DNA from: Owenia fusiformis
Lineage: Eukaryota; Annelida; Polychaeta; Sabellida; Oweniidae
DNA length: 64,000 nucleotides
Direction: 5' to 3'
Assembly (NCBI GenBank): GCA_903813345.2
Contig: CAIIXF020000001.1
Location: 27,145,915-27,209,914 of the forward strand
In this document: in pieces, positions 11,742 through 24,600 of the stretch
How positions within the stretch are numbered: the first letter of the stretch is position 1
Layout: the number at the start of each line of letters is the position of its first letter
The notes under the pieces: model-generated
Told to the model about the DNA's origin: nothing
Databases searched by the model: none
What the model saw: only the letters and a program-made list of their open reading frames with translations
Made by a program: the position numbers and the translations under genes

Positions 11742-12008
11742 ATTAGGGGTGTAGCAAATAGGTATCTTTGCCTTCTAATAGAGAATTCAGTTCTACATAT
11801 TAAACAAAATGATCCATGGGGCATTTATTGGGAAAAACAATGGTCCAATCATATTTCATCCATTTTTACAGATATATGTATAAAACTTATTGAAGATAGC
11901 AACATACTACATTCATCTCTTCTCCCCAACTTAGGCCTTAGTAAGGGTGTTGGATACAAGGTCTTATTGCAAATTTTTTTAGCATCTATAACATCGATCT
12001 ACCTTTGA
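11742..12008 (+). pseudogene. Coding-like exon remnant of unknown family (intact frame in copy 1)
   Basis: An 89-codon plus-strand frame without ATG, just after TATATCCTGTTAG (a possible 3' splice site). It reads GVANRYLCLLIENSVLHIKQ, then NDPWGIYWEKQWSNHISSIF, and on to LGLSKGVGYKVLLQIFLAS before a TGA. The composition is that of a real globular helical protein, unlike its AT-rich surroundings. I do not recognise the family. The second copy has the Trp codon of NDPWG changed to TAG (14494-14496) and a frameshift soon after. Probably a captured or abandoned exon. Confidence 0.35.
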
Positions 12009-12259
12009 TAAATCTATGATAACAGCAACACCAAGGTGCTGCAAATCCCATCAGACGGCCATGGCTGCTATTTTTGAAAATGGCCATCAATTAGCCAAAT
12101 TGTCATTTCAACAAAATCACCTCACTTTTCCGTTAAAGCAATGACATAAAATAATATATGTGAAACTAGCCACTATTTTTTAAAATGGCAGCTTACTGGC
12201 TAAATTGTCATGAGAAAGTGTAATAATATATACTTTCTATAAGTTGCATTGCATTGCAT

Positions 12260-14935
12260 TGCATCATGTATATGTTTACCATTATCATCGTTCACCAAGA
12301 GTCATTGTATACATACAATAATGTCATAGGTTAACATTGTTCTGCTATTTTCCAACTTTGATGGTTTCAAATGTTCATTATTTGTATTGTTTTTACGTTT
12401 GCTTGGATTCCTCTGAAGTTTGAACTGAAATGTATTTTGATATCTGCATTCATTATTTTATGGCTTTAATTTAGATTTTCTTATCATGTCTGCAGGGCCC
12501 TGGGAAATATCATACAGGAAAACTTGTAAAATAGAACACCTCTATAATTTGAACACATCTGTTAATGGAACACTTTTAAGAGTCCCAAGACCAATTGGCG
12601 AAGTGTTAATGAACCTCAATACAGAGAATCTCCCAAATGGAACACCTTTTAGAGGTACCAAAGGTGTTCTACGTAGACAGGTTTTACTGTATTTTTCTTC
12701 ACAAGGGTGAATCTTCAGGTTTCATTACAGTATTATGCTAAGCCACAATATTTTTTGCTTATAATTATCTGATATTGAACATAGATAACTCTATTTGGCA
12801 TTTCTTTTGAAAATATTTCCACATTATCGTTTCAGTTCAAAAGACTCTTTCATGATTTAGAAATGTCTACGTTTACTTCGGAGGGTAATGTGACATGAAT
12901 ATATATCTCCAATTTTAAGTGAAATGTATTAGGATCGAGGTTACTAACATCAATGAAAAATATTATAAAGGCTACATAACTTCTTGAAGTCCTTTATTAA
13001 AGGAAATATTGATATCAGATTGCATGGCCAGAATATTAAGATAACGAAAGTAAAATCTTTTCAGTTATTTATGTTTTTGGTTAGAGTGTTGATAACAAAA
13101 AACTCTAAATCACATCTTTCAAAAACATATAATAGGAGCTTTTCTGGAGATCTTTTTTCACTCACATTTACCATATGTATACTCCACTTCATCTACTCTT
13201 AATAACTGAGTAAAGAAATAATTCTCAGGATAATTTAATCCATATCCATATTTAGCCCATATGAGCGGCTAGTATTCGTTTTACATTTTAGCTTCCATAA
13301 GAGGCCATAAAAGAAACATTTGAGATTGTTGAGATCAAATCAGCATCAAAATAATGAAACCCTCCATAATAGTCGGTGCTTAGTGTTACTAACTACGCAC
13401 AACAGGGTATTCCTCACATGTGTCATTTATCCAGTTACATATTTTTAATTAAACCTTTTCTTGAGTATTGCCACAAGGTCGCTCTTGTTCGAATCACTGA
13501 GCTCTCTTTGATCCATCTAAGATACCTTTAACTCAAACTATATGAACATCATGTCATCTTTTTTCTCAAAGTTACATGTCAGGTTGGATGTTAGAAGGAA
13601 AATTGGATTTTGTTTTATCCACTTAGTCACAGTGACATCTGGAAGGCACCATCAAAAAGATAAATTGTTTTATCGTATCCAAGTTTGAGCGCCACTATTT
13701 AAACTTAAATTGATTGTTTTTTTTGTTGTTCTATCAATATCAAAAGTCACAATAGACCTCATGTATATTTACTCCTAGTCTTTACCTTTGCACTTAAAGA
13801 TTTGAGGTATAAGTGAGTGAAATGTATACATCTCTGCATAACTAATGCATCACCTTATGTGAATTGTATTGAAGGAAGTGAATCTCACTACAATCATGTA
13901 CAGTTGATCTCTGAGTAAACCTAGAAACATCTGTGTGATTTTTTACTGAAAAATAATATTTTGGGAAAATATTTTATAGAATTTCAAGTTTAAATTAGCA
14001 ATATGAATTGTTTAGTTTCGTTCAATACATAACAATTGTACTTTGCTATTTGTTTTTAAAAATATTTTTAGATAAGATACAGCCTGTTGTAGGCTTTATT
14101 GAAAATTATATTTCACCAAAAATAATCATGCTTTACAGTATTTTAATGTAAGATGAGCATAATTGATTTTCATATTGAAGTTTAATAAGTCTTACAAGAA
14201 TGTAAATACATCATTGAAATGATTTCCAACATTAATAAATTGCAATAGTATCATAAATCAATACTATATTTAATATATTACATATTTTTGCAAGGAAAGT
14301 AACATAAGCATATTGTAAATTATCAATAACAATGTACAGTATACACATAGATTCTAATAGATTTTAATAGGTTGTATTATATATCACTAATATGAATTTA
14401 AATATATCCTGTCAGGGAATCAGGGGTGTAGCAAATAAGTATCTTTGCCTTCTAATAGAGAATTCAGTTCTACATTTTAAACAAAATGATCCATAGGGCA
14501 TTTATGGGGAACAATCATGGTCCAATCATATTTCATCCATTTTTACAGATATATGTATTAAAATTATTGAAGATAGCATTACATACAACATCCATCTCTT
14601 CTCCCCAACTTAGGCCTTAGAAAGGGTGTTGGATACAAGGTCTTATTGCAAAATTTCTTAGCATCTATTACATCTACCTTTGACAAATCTACATGTATAT
14701 ATGAAACTAGATAACAGCAACACCAAGGTGCTGCAAATCCCATCAGACGGCCATGGCTGCTATTTTTGAGAATGGCCATCAATTAGCCAAATTGTCATTT
14801 CAACAAAATCGCCTCACTTTTCCGTTAAAGCAACAACATAAAATAATATATTTGAAACTAGCCACTAATTTTTAAAATGGCAGGTTACTGGCTAAATTGT
14901 CATGAGAAAGTGTAATATTATACTTTCTATAAGTA
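12260..14935. repeat. Tandem duplication, copy 2 (2.68 kb)
   Basis: This is the second, diverged copy of 9573-12241. It runs straight on into the rest of the family E element (14715-15565), so the duplication breakpoint lay inside that element. The MITE recurs at 12513-12690. The coding-like stretch recurs at about 14418-14680 but is broken. Confidence 0.8.
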
Positions 14936-15565
14936 GTCACATTTCAAATTTCACATAAAAACACATAAAATGGCAGTCTCTTGAACAATGGCCGCATATT
15001 ATCCAAATTGTCATAAAAAGTGTAACATGCTTCTAGTAGTCAACTAAACTAAACTATAAAATTTCAATAAAATTGCTCCAGTACATTTTGAGTTATAGTC
15101 AAATACGTAAAATAACACGTTAAAATGGTGGCCATTTTAAAATGGCTGCCTACTAGCCAAAGTATCATTGTGTACCATGCTTATAAGTAAATGTATTCAC
15201 ATATTATCAAATGAAAAATATTATCAAATGAAAAAGATTATCAAATGAAAAAGATACTACTTCTCCTGTTACAGCAATTAATATTGTAAAATATTGTGTA
15301 TCGGTCACCATTTTTTCAACTTATGTTCACAATATCCTGAAAATCTTTTTGCATTTAAAACAACACTTTAATATGTTGTACCTAAAATTCTGTAAAATTA
15401 ACACTAAAATGGCCGCCATTTTGAAAATCAGCTTTTGAGTAGAACTTGTACTCACAAAGGGTGTACAGATAAAATATAATGATATTGGGCCAACATACAT
15501 ACAGACAGAGGTACAAACATGCAGAGGCTCTCTATATCCCCTGAACTTCGTTGGATGGGATAAAA
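14715..15565. mobile_element. Family E dispersed repeat, copy 3
   Basis: It has the same start (CAAATCCCATCAGACGG near 14732), the same AAAATGGCnGCC blocks and the same end (GTTGGATGGGATAA near 15552-15565) as the element at 1071-2135. It lies just 3' of gene A exon 4 on the minus strand. It carries no open frame of note. Its first part is shared with the 2.69-kb tandem duplication. Confidence 0.55.
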
Positions 15566-15778
15566 ATCTACTAAAACAAAATTATGCTCAAATAAAGTTT
15601 TTCTAGGCTTATTTTAAATATCATTCAATCCAATAGGTAACAATGATACATCATTGTAATTTGATCGAGGAATCTTCAATTTCAAATAAGCTCCTAAAAA
15701 GAAATATAAGATAAGTTTAAGATTTTTTTGTTTCCTATATGATCAAATAATTTTTAAGCAAATTCAAGTAATTCTTAC

Positions 15779-17842
15779 CAGGCAATGTGGTTGTTTCTGT
15801 GGTTATTTGGGCCCCTTTGGTGGTTACTGCAGAACCATCAGTGGTTACTTTAGCCTCTTCAGTGGTTACTACAACCCCTTTAGTGGTAAGTGCAGCCTCA
15901 TCAGTGGTAATTGCAGCTCCATCAGTGGTTACTGCAGCCCCATCAGTGGTTACTTTAGCCTCTTCAGTGGTTAGTACAGCCTCTTTAGTAGTAAGTGAGG
16001 CCCCATCAGTGCTTATTGCAGCTCCATCAGTGGTTATTGAGGCCAAATCAGTGGTTACTGCAGCCCCATCAGTGGTTACTGCAGCCCTTTTAGTGGTAAC
16101 TGCAGCTCCATCAGTGGTTACTGCAGCCCCATCAGTGGTTACTGCAGCCCCATCAGTGGTTACTGCAGCCTCTTTAGTGGTAAGTGAGGCCCCATCAGTG
16201 GTTAGTACAGCCCCTTCAGTGGTTACTACAACCCCTTTAGTGGTAAGTGCAGTCTCATCAGTGGTAACTGCAGCTCCATCAGTGCTTACTGCAGCCCCAT
16301 CAGTGCTTACTGCAGCCCCATCAGTGGTTACTGCAGGCTCTTTAGTGGTAAGTGAGGCCCCATCAGTGGTTACTGCAGCTCCATCAGTGGTTACTGCGGC
16401 CCCATCAGTGGTTACTGCAGCCCCATCAGTGGTTACTGCAGCCTCTTTAGTAGTAAGTGAGGCCCCATCAGTGGTTAGTACAGCCCCTTCAGTGGTTACT
16501 ACAACCCCTTTAGTGGTAAGTGCAGTCTCATCAGTGGTAACTGCAGCTCCATCAGTGCTTACTGCAGCCCCATCAGTGCTTACTGCAGCCCCATCAGTGG
16601 TTACTGCAGGCTCTTTAGTGGTAAGTGAGGCCCCATCAGTGGTTACTGCAGCTCCATCAGTGGTTACTGAGGCCCCATCAGTGGTTACTGCAGCCCCATC
16701 AGTGATTCCTGTAACCCCTTCAGTAGTTACTGCAGTCTTATCAGTGGTAACTGCAGCCCCATCAGTGGTTACTGCAGCCCCATCGGTGGTTACTGCAGCT
16801 CCTTCAGTGGTTACTGCGGCCCCATCAGTGGTTACTGCAGCCCCATCAGTGGTTACTGCAGCTCCTTCAGTGGTTACTGCGGCCCCATCAGTGGTAACTG
16901 CAGCCCCAGCAGTAGTTACTGCAGCCCGATCAGTGGTTACTGCGGCCCCATCAGTGGTTACTGCAGCCTCTTCAGTGGTTAGTACAGCCTCTTTAGTGGT
17001 AAGTGAGGCCCCATCAGTGGTTACTGCAGCCCCATCAGTGGTTACTGCAGCCCAACCAGTAGTTACTGCAGCCTGAGCAGTGGTTACTGCAGCCCCATCA
17101 GTGGTTACTGCAGCCCCATCAGTGGTTACTGCAGCCCCATCAGTAGTTACTGCAGCCCGATCAGTGGTTACTGCAGCCCCATCAGTGGTTACTGCAGCCC
17201 GATCAGAGGTTACTGCAACCCCATCAGTGGTTACTGCAGCCCCATCAGTGGTTACTGCAGCCCCATCAGTAGTTACTGCAGCCCGATCAGTGGTTACTGC
17301 AGCCCCATCAGTGGTTACTGCAGCCCGATCAGAGGTTACTGCGGCCCCATCAGTGGTCACTGCAGCCCGATCAGTGGTTACTGCGGCCCCATCAGTGGTT
17401 ACTGCGGCCCCATCAGTAGTTACCGCAGCCCCATCAGTAGTTCCAGCAGCCCCATCAGTAGTTACTGCAGCCCGATCAGTGGTTACTGCAGCCCCATCAG
17501 TAGTTACTGCAGCCCGATCAGTAGTTACTGCAGCCGGATCAGTGGTTACTGCAGCCCCATCAGTAGTTACTGCAGCCCCATCAGTAGTTACTGCAGCCCC
17601 ATCAGTAGTTACTGCAGCCCGATCAGTGGTTACTGCGGCCCCATCAGTAGTTACTGCAGCCCCTTTAGTAGTTATTGCAGCCCCATCAGTAGTTACTGCA
17701 GCCCCATCTGTGGTTACTGCAGCCCCATCAGTGGTCACTGCAGCCCCTTCAGTAGTTATTACTACCCCTTCACTGGTCACTGCTGCTCCTTCTGTGGTTA
17801 CTCTAGTCCCTTCAGTAGTAATACCTTGTATGACTGTCGTGT
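15779..17842 (-). CDS. Gene A exon 4: 2.06-kb exon of AAVTTDG heptad repeats
   Basis: An open exon of 2,064 bp (688 codons). The acceptor is CATTTCCAG|AC at 17843 and the donor is TTGCCTG|GTAAGA at 15779; both are phase 1, so it is interchangeable in frame with exons 2 and 3. After the lead DTTVIQGITTEGT it is close to 95 copies of a heptad, AAVTTDG, varied by R, E, K and S replacements and by SLTTKE inserts. The VTT core at a fixed place in a 7-residue unit suggests common descent with the EITT heptads of exon 3. It is Thr-rich, lacks Cys, and is likely an O-glycosylated spacer. The good donor means at least one more exon is expected downstream. Without splicing, the frame would run on to a stop at 15735. 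I could not identify the terminal exon. Confidence 0.85.
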
Positions 17843-18630
17843 CTGGAAATGGTACAATGTGAGTAATTATGGTCATTTAATAATATGGGACTTGGCAGTT
17901 CTGATTTGATGTAATAAATGGTACCATGGGTACTGGGCTCACTTGATACCCATACATTTTAATTATACAAATAGAAGCAATAATTCCTGAACTTGGCTGC
18001 AAAATTTTTGTCCAGACTTTAATTTCATGCTAAAGTGACGGCCCTTTTGAATTTTTCTAGTTATTTTTTTCTAGACTTACTACATATCTGGAGATATAAT
18101 GCAACTCCAAACGATAATTCCTTAGCTTTGGCTTCAAAATCAAAAGTGATATTTGCCACCGGACAAAAGTGGTGGCCATTTTGATTTTTTTAATAATCTA
18201 TATTGAGATTTTTACACCTTATTGGTTATACTGTACATAATATGAGTATATACTTGTAAAAATGCATGTTGAGTCAAAGCTGAATTTTGTGCAACAAAAA
18301 TCACAGCCATTTTAAAAATACAAGATTTTGAACCAGGAGTTATTGGTTTATAAAATAATATATAAAAATAACTTTGAACAGGTATACTACTGACAGAGGT
18401 TTTTAAATGTGTCAGACAGGTAGGCAGTGAGTGATTGCAATAGCTCACAATGTGAGCTAATAAAAACCGAAATTGAAAATAGATGGGAATGGGGAATTAG
18501 AGTGCAAGTTATTTTTACTACTACAAAATATTAAACTGCATGCAACTAGATGCAGGAGAAATTAGTTTGAATCTACTTTATTAGTTCATGCCTGATACAT
18601 TGTTAAGTAAAATAACATGCGTGTGAGTAC
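17843..18630 (-). other. Intron 3 of gene A, holding a repeat of a second dispersed family
   Basis: A 788-bp intron with donor G|GTACTC and acceptor TTTCCAG. About 17925-18452 is a repeat that starts near ACCATGGGTACTGGGCTCAC and ends near AGCTCACAATGTGAGCTAAT, with GTGGCCATTTTG blocks inside. A related start lies at about 48742 (GTACCATGGGTGCTGTGTTC). Confidence 0.6.
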
Positions 18631-21600
18631 CTTGTTTGGTATATGTAGGGTTAGTAATATCAGTAAACTCATGCGTTGTAATTTCAGCTGGTGCAGTGGT
18701 TATTTCTGATTCAGTGGTTATTTCAGCTGCTCCAGTGGTTATTTCAACTCCTTCTGTGGTAATTTCAGCTAATGCACTGGTTATTTCAGCTGATTCAGTG
18801 GTTATTTCAGCTGCTCCAGTGGTTATTTCAACTCCTTCTGTGGTAATTTCAGCTGATGCACTGGTTATTTCAGCTCCTTTTGTGGTAATTTCAGCTGCTC
18901 TAGTGGTTATATCAGCTGTTCCAGTGGTTATTTCAGCTGCTCCAGTAGTTATTTCAGCTGCTCCAGTGGATATTTCAGCTGGTGTACTAGTGATTACAGC
19001 TTCTTCTGTGGTAGTTCCAGCCGCTCCAGTGGTTATTTCAGAGGCTCTAGTAGTTATTTCAGTTGCTCCAGTGGTTATTCCAGCTGGTGTGCTGGTTATT
19101 TCAGCTCCTTCTGTGGTTATTTCAGCTGATGCACTGGTTATTCCAGCTCCTTCAGTGGTTATTTCAGCTGGTGCACTGGTTATTTCAACTCCTTCCGTGG
19201 TCATTTCAGCTGGTGAACTGGTTAATCCAGCTCCATCAGTGGTAATTTCAGTTGATGCACTGGTTATTTCAGCTGGTGCACTGGTCATTTCAGCTTCTTT
19301 TGTTGTAATTTCAGATTGCGCACTGGTTATTTCAGCTATTTCTGTGGTTGTTTCAGCTGCTCCAGTGGTTATTTCAGCTTGTGAACTGGTTATTTCAGCT
19401 TCTTTTGTTGTAATTTCAGCTGGTGCACTGGTTATTTCAGCTCCTTCACTGGTTATTTCAGCTGGTAAACTGGTAAGTTCAGCTTCTTTTGTGGTTATTT
19501 CAGATGGTTCACTGGTAATTTCACCTCCTTCTGTGGTTATTTCAGCTGGTGCACTGGTTATTTCAACTCCTTCTGTGGTCATTTCAGCTGGTGAACTGGT
19601 TAATCCAGCTCCATCAGTGGTAATTTCAGTTGATGCACTGGTTATTTCAGCTGGTGCACTGGTCATTTCAGCTTCTTTTGTTGTAATTTCAGATTGTGCA
19701 CTGGTTATATCAGCTCCTTCTGTGGTAATTTCAGCTGGTGCACTGGTTATTTCAGCTTCTTTTGTTGTAATTTCAGATGGTGCACTGGTTATTTCAGCTT
19801 CTTTTGTTGTAATTTCAGATGGTGCACTGGTTATTTCAGCTTCTTTTGTTGTAATTTCAGATGGTGCACTGGTTATTTCAGCTTCTTTTGTTGTGATTTC
19901 AGATGGTGCACTGGTTATTTCAGCTTCTTTTGTTGTAATTTCAGATTGTGCGCTGGTTATTTCAGCTCCTTCTGTGGTAATTTCAGCTGGTGCACTGGTT
20001 ATTTCAGCTGGTGCACTGGTCATTTCAGCTTCTTTTGTTGTAATTTCAGATGGTGCACTGGTTATTTCAGCTTCTTTTGTTGTAATTTCAGATGGTGCAC
20101 TGGTTATTTCAGCTTCTTTTGTTGTGATTTCAGATGGTGCACTGGTTATTTCAGCTTCTTTTGTTGTAATTTCCGATTGTGTGCTGGTTATTTCAGCTCC
20201 TTCTGTGGTAATTTCAGCTGGTGCACTGGTTATTTCAGCTGGTGCACTGGTTATTTCAGCTTCTTTTGTTGTAATTCCAGATGGTGCACTGGTTATTTCA
20301 CCTTCTTTTGTTGTAATTTCAGATGGTGCACTGGTTATTTCAGCTTCTTTTGTTGTAATTTCAGATGGTGCACTGGTTATTTCAGCTTCTTTTGTTGTAA
20401 TTTCAGATGGTATACTGGTTATTTCAGCTTCTTTTGTTGTAATTTCAGATGGTGCACTGGTTATTTCAGCTTCTTTTGTTGTAATTTCAGATGGTGCACT
20501 GGTTATTTCAGCTTCTTTTGTTGTGATTTCAGATGGTGCACTGGTTATTTCAGCTTCTTTTGTTGTAATTTCAGATTGTGCACTGGTTATTTCAGCTATT
20601 TCTGTGGTTTTTTCAGCTTCTTTTGTTGTAATTTCAGATGGTGCACTGGTTATTTCAGTTTCTTTTGTTGTAATTTCAGATGATGCACTGGTTATTTCAG
20701 CTCCTACTGTGGTAATTTCAGATGGTGCACTGGTTATTTCAGCTTCTTTTGATGTAATTTCATATGGTGCACTGGTTATTTCAACTCCATCTGTGGTGAT
20801 TTCAGCTGGTGCACTGGTTATTTCAGCTCCTTCAGTGGTTATTTCAGCTGGTAAACTGGATAGTTCATCTTCTTTTGTGGTTATTTCAGATGGTTCACTG
20901 GTTATTTTAACTCCTTCTGTGGTAATTTCAGCTGGTGCACTGGTTATTTCAGCTCCTTTAGTGGTAATTTCAGCTGCTGCACTGGTAATTTCAGTTTTTT
21001 TGGTGGTGATTTCAGCTGGTTCACTGGTTATACCAGGTATTTCAGTGGTTATTTCAACTTGTTCTCTAGTGGTTATTTCAGCTACTGTGGTGGTTATTTC
21101 AGCTGCCCCAGTGGTAATTTCAGCAGAGTCTGTGGTTATTTCAGCTCCTTCAGTAGTTATTTCAGCTGATCCAGTGGATATTTGAGCTGGTGCAGTGGTT
21201 ATTTCAGCTCCTTTAGTGGTTATTTCAGCTGCTCCAGTAGTTACTTCCACTGCTCCAGTGGTAATTTCAGCAGGGTCAGTAGTTATTTCCACTGCTCCAG
21301 TGGTTATTTCAGCTCCTTCAGTGGTTATTTCAGCTGGTGCACTGGTTATTTCAGCTCCTTCAGTAGTTATTTCAGCTGATCCAGTGGTTATTTCAGCAGG
21401 GTCAGTTGTTATTTCAGCTGCTCCAGTGGTCATTTCAGCTGATCCAGTGGTTAATTCAGCTGGTAAACTGGTTATTTCAGCTGCCCCACTAGTTATTTCC
21501 ACTGCTCCAGTGGTTATTTCAGCAGTGTCAGTTGTTATTTCAGCTGCTCCAGTGGTCATTTCAGCAGGATCAGTGGTTATTTCAGGTCCTTCAGTAGTTA

Positions 21601-24600
21601 TTTCCACTGCTCCAGTGGTTATTTCAGCTGGTGCACTGGTTATTTCAGCTCCTACTGTGGTAATGTCAGCTGGTGCACTGGTTTTTTCAGCTTCCCCAGT
21701 AGTTATTTCCACTGCTCCAGTGGTTATTTCAGCAGGGTCAGTTGTTATTTCAGCTGATCTTGTGGTCATTTCAGCAGGATCAGTAGTTATTTCAGGTCCT
21801 TCAGTAGTTATTTCCACTGCTGCAGTGGTTATTTCAGCTGGTGCACTGGTTCTCTCAGCTGCCCCAGTAGTTATTTCAACTGCACCAGTGGTTATTTCAG
21901 CAGGGTCAGTTGTTATTTCAGCTGCTCCAGTGGTCATTTCAGCAGGATCAGTGGTTATTTCAGGTCCTTCAGTAGTTATTTCAGCTGCCCCAGTAGTTAT
22001 TTCCACTGCACCAGTGGTTATTTCAGCAGGATCAGTGGTTATTTCAGCAGGGTCAGTGGTAATTTTAGCTGCTCCAGTGGTCATTTCAGCAGGATCAGTG
22101 GTTATTTCAGCTCCTTTAGTGGTTATTTCAGCTGCTCCAGTACTTATTTCCACTGCTCCAGTGGTTATTTTAGCAGGGTCAGTAGTTATTTCCACTGCTC
22201 TAGTGGTTATTTCAGCTCCTTCAGTGGTTATTCCAGCTGGTGCACTGGTTATTTCAGCTCCTTCGGTAGTTATTTCAGCTGATCCAGTGGTTAATTCAGC
22301 TTGTGCACTGGTTATTTCAGCTCCTTCAGTAGTTATTTCAGCTGATCCAGTGGTTATTTCAGCAGGGTCAGTTGTTGATTCAGCTGCTCCAGTGGTCATT
22401 TCAGCTGATCCAGTGGTTAATTCAGCTGGTGCACTTGTTATTTCAGCTCCTACTGTGGTAATTTCAGCTGGCAAACTGGTTATTTCAACTGCCCCACTAG
22501 TTATTTCCACTGCTCCAGTGGTTATTTCAGCAGGGTCAGTTGTTATTTCAGCTGCTCCAGTGGTCATTTCAGCAGGATCAGTGGTTACTTCAGGTCCTTC
22601 AGTAGTTATTTCCACTGCTCCAGTGGTTATTTCAGCTGGTGCACTGGTTATTTCAGCTCCTACTGTGGTAATGTCAGCTGGTGCACTGGTTTTTTCAGCT
22701 GCCCCACTAGTTATTTCCACTGCTCCAGTGGTTATTTCAGCAGGGTCAGTTGTTATTTCAGCTGCTCCAGTGGTCATTTCAGCAGGATCAGTGGTTATTT
22801 CAGGTCCTTCAGTAGTTATTTCCACTGCTCCAGTGGTTAATTCAGCTGGTGCACTTGTTATTTCAGCTCCTACTGTGGTAATTTCAGCTGGTAAACTGGT
22901 TATTTCAGCTGCCCCACTAGTTATTTCCACTGATCCAGTGGTTATTTCAGCAGGGTCAGTTGTTATTTCAGCTTTTCCAGTGGTCATTTCAGCAGGATCA
23001 GTGGTTATTTCAGGTCCTTCAGTAGTTATTTCAGCTGCCCCAGTAGTTATTTCCACTGCTCCAGTGGTTATTTCAGCAGGATCAGTGGTTATTTCAGCTG
23101 CCCCAGTAGTTATTTCAGGTCCTTCAGTAGTTATTTCCAATGCTCCAGTGGTTAATTCAGCTGGTGCACTTGTTATTTCAGCTCCTACTGTGGTAATTTC
23201 AGCTGGTAAACTGGTTATTTCAGCTGCCCCAGTAGTTATTTCAGCTGGTGCACTGGTTATTTCAGCTGCCCCAGTAGTTATTTCCACTGCTCCAGTGGTT
23301 AGTTCAGCTGCTCTAGTAGTGATTTCAGCAGGAGCAGTGGTTATTTCGGGTCCTTCAGTAGTTATTTCCACTGCTCCAGTGGTTATTTCAGCTGGTGCAC
23401 TGGTTATTTCAGCTGCCCCAGTAGTTAATTCCACTGCTGCAGTGGTTATTTCAGCAGGTGCACTGGTTATCTCAGCTGACCCAGTAGTTATTTTAACTGC
23501 TCCAGTGGTTATTTCAGCTGCTCTAGTAGTTATTTCAGCGGAATCAGTGGTTATTTCAGCTGCTCCAGTGGTCATTTCAGCTGGTGCACTGGTTATTTCA
23601 GCTGCCCTAGTAGTTATTTCCACTGCTCCAGTGGTTATTTCAGCTGCTCTAGTGGTCATTTCAGCAGGATCAGTGGTTATTTCAGGTCCTTTAGTAGTTA
23701 TTTCAGCTGCACCAGTAGTAATTTCCACTGCTCCAGTGGTTATTTCAGCAGGGTCAGTAGTTATTTTAGCTGATCTTGTGGTCATTTCAGCAGGATCAGT
23801 GGTTATTTCAGGTCCTTCAGTAGTTATTATCACTGCTCCAGTGGTTATTTCAGCTTGTGCACTGGTTATCTCAGCTGCCCCAGTAGTTATTTCCACTGCT
23901 CCAGTAGTCATTTCAGCAGGATCGGTGGTTATTTCAGCAGGGTCAGTGGTTATTTCGAATGCTCCTGTGGTCATTTCAGCAGGATCAGTGGTTATTTCAG
24001 CTGCCCCAGTAGTTATTTCCACTGCTCCAGTGGTTATTTCAGCAGGGTCAGTGGTTATTTCAGCTGCTCTAGTGGTCATTTCAGGTCCTTCAGTAGTTAT
24101 TTCAGCTGCCCCAGTAGTTATTTCCACTGCTCTAGTGGTTCTTTCAGCAGGGTCAGTGGTTATTTCAGCTGCTCCAGTGGTCATTTCAGCAGGATCAGTG
24201 GTTATTGCAGGTCCTTCAGTAGTTATTTCAGCTGCCCCAGTAGTTATTTCCACTGCTCCAGTGGTTATTTCAGCAGGATCAGTGGTTATTTCAGCTGCCC
24301 CAGTAGTTATTTCCACTGCTCCAGTGGTTATTTCAGCAGGGTCAGTGGTTATTTCAGCTGCTCTAGTGGTCATTTCAGGTCCTTCAGTAGTTATTTCAGC
24401 TGCCCCAGTAGTTATTTCCACTGCTCTAGTGGTTCTTTCAGCAGGGTCAGTGGTTATTTCAGCTGCTCCAGTGGTCATTTCAGCAGGATCAGTGGTTATT
24501 TCAGGTCCTTCAGTAGTTATTTCAGCTGCCCCAGTAGTTATTTCCACTGCTCCAGTGGTCATTTCAGCAGGATCAGTGGTTATTTCAGGTCCTTCAGTAG

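Larger units (their letters stand above)
9573..12241. repeat. Tandem duplication, copy 1 (2.67 kb)
   Basis: It begins TGCATCATGTATATG and ends TATACTTTCTATAAG. It is repeated at 12260-14935 at an offset of about 2,687 bp, with many substitutions and small indels, so it is old. A short (TTGCA)n run, 12243-12262, marks the junction. It contains a MITE (9825-10002) and a coding-like stretch (11742-12008), and its right end is the first part of a family E element. Confidence 0.8.

Noticed and set aside
15787-17862. Plus-strand frames of 429 and 260 codons (VVTAAPS repeats)
   Set aside because: Antisense of exon 4; interrupted by a stop at about 17074 and lacking splice context.
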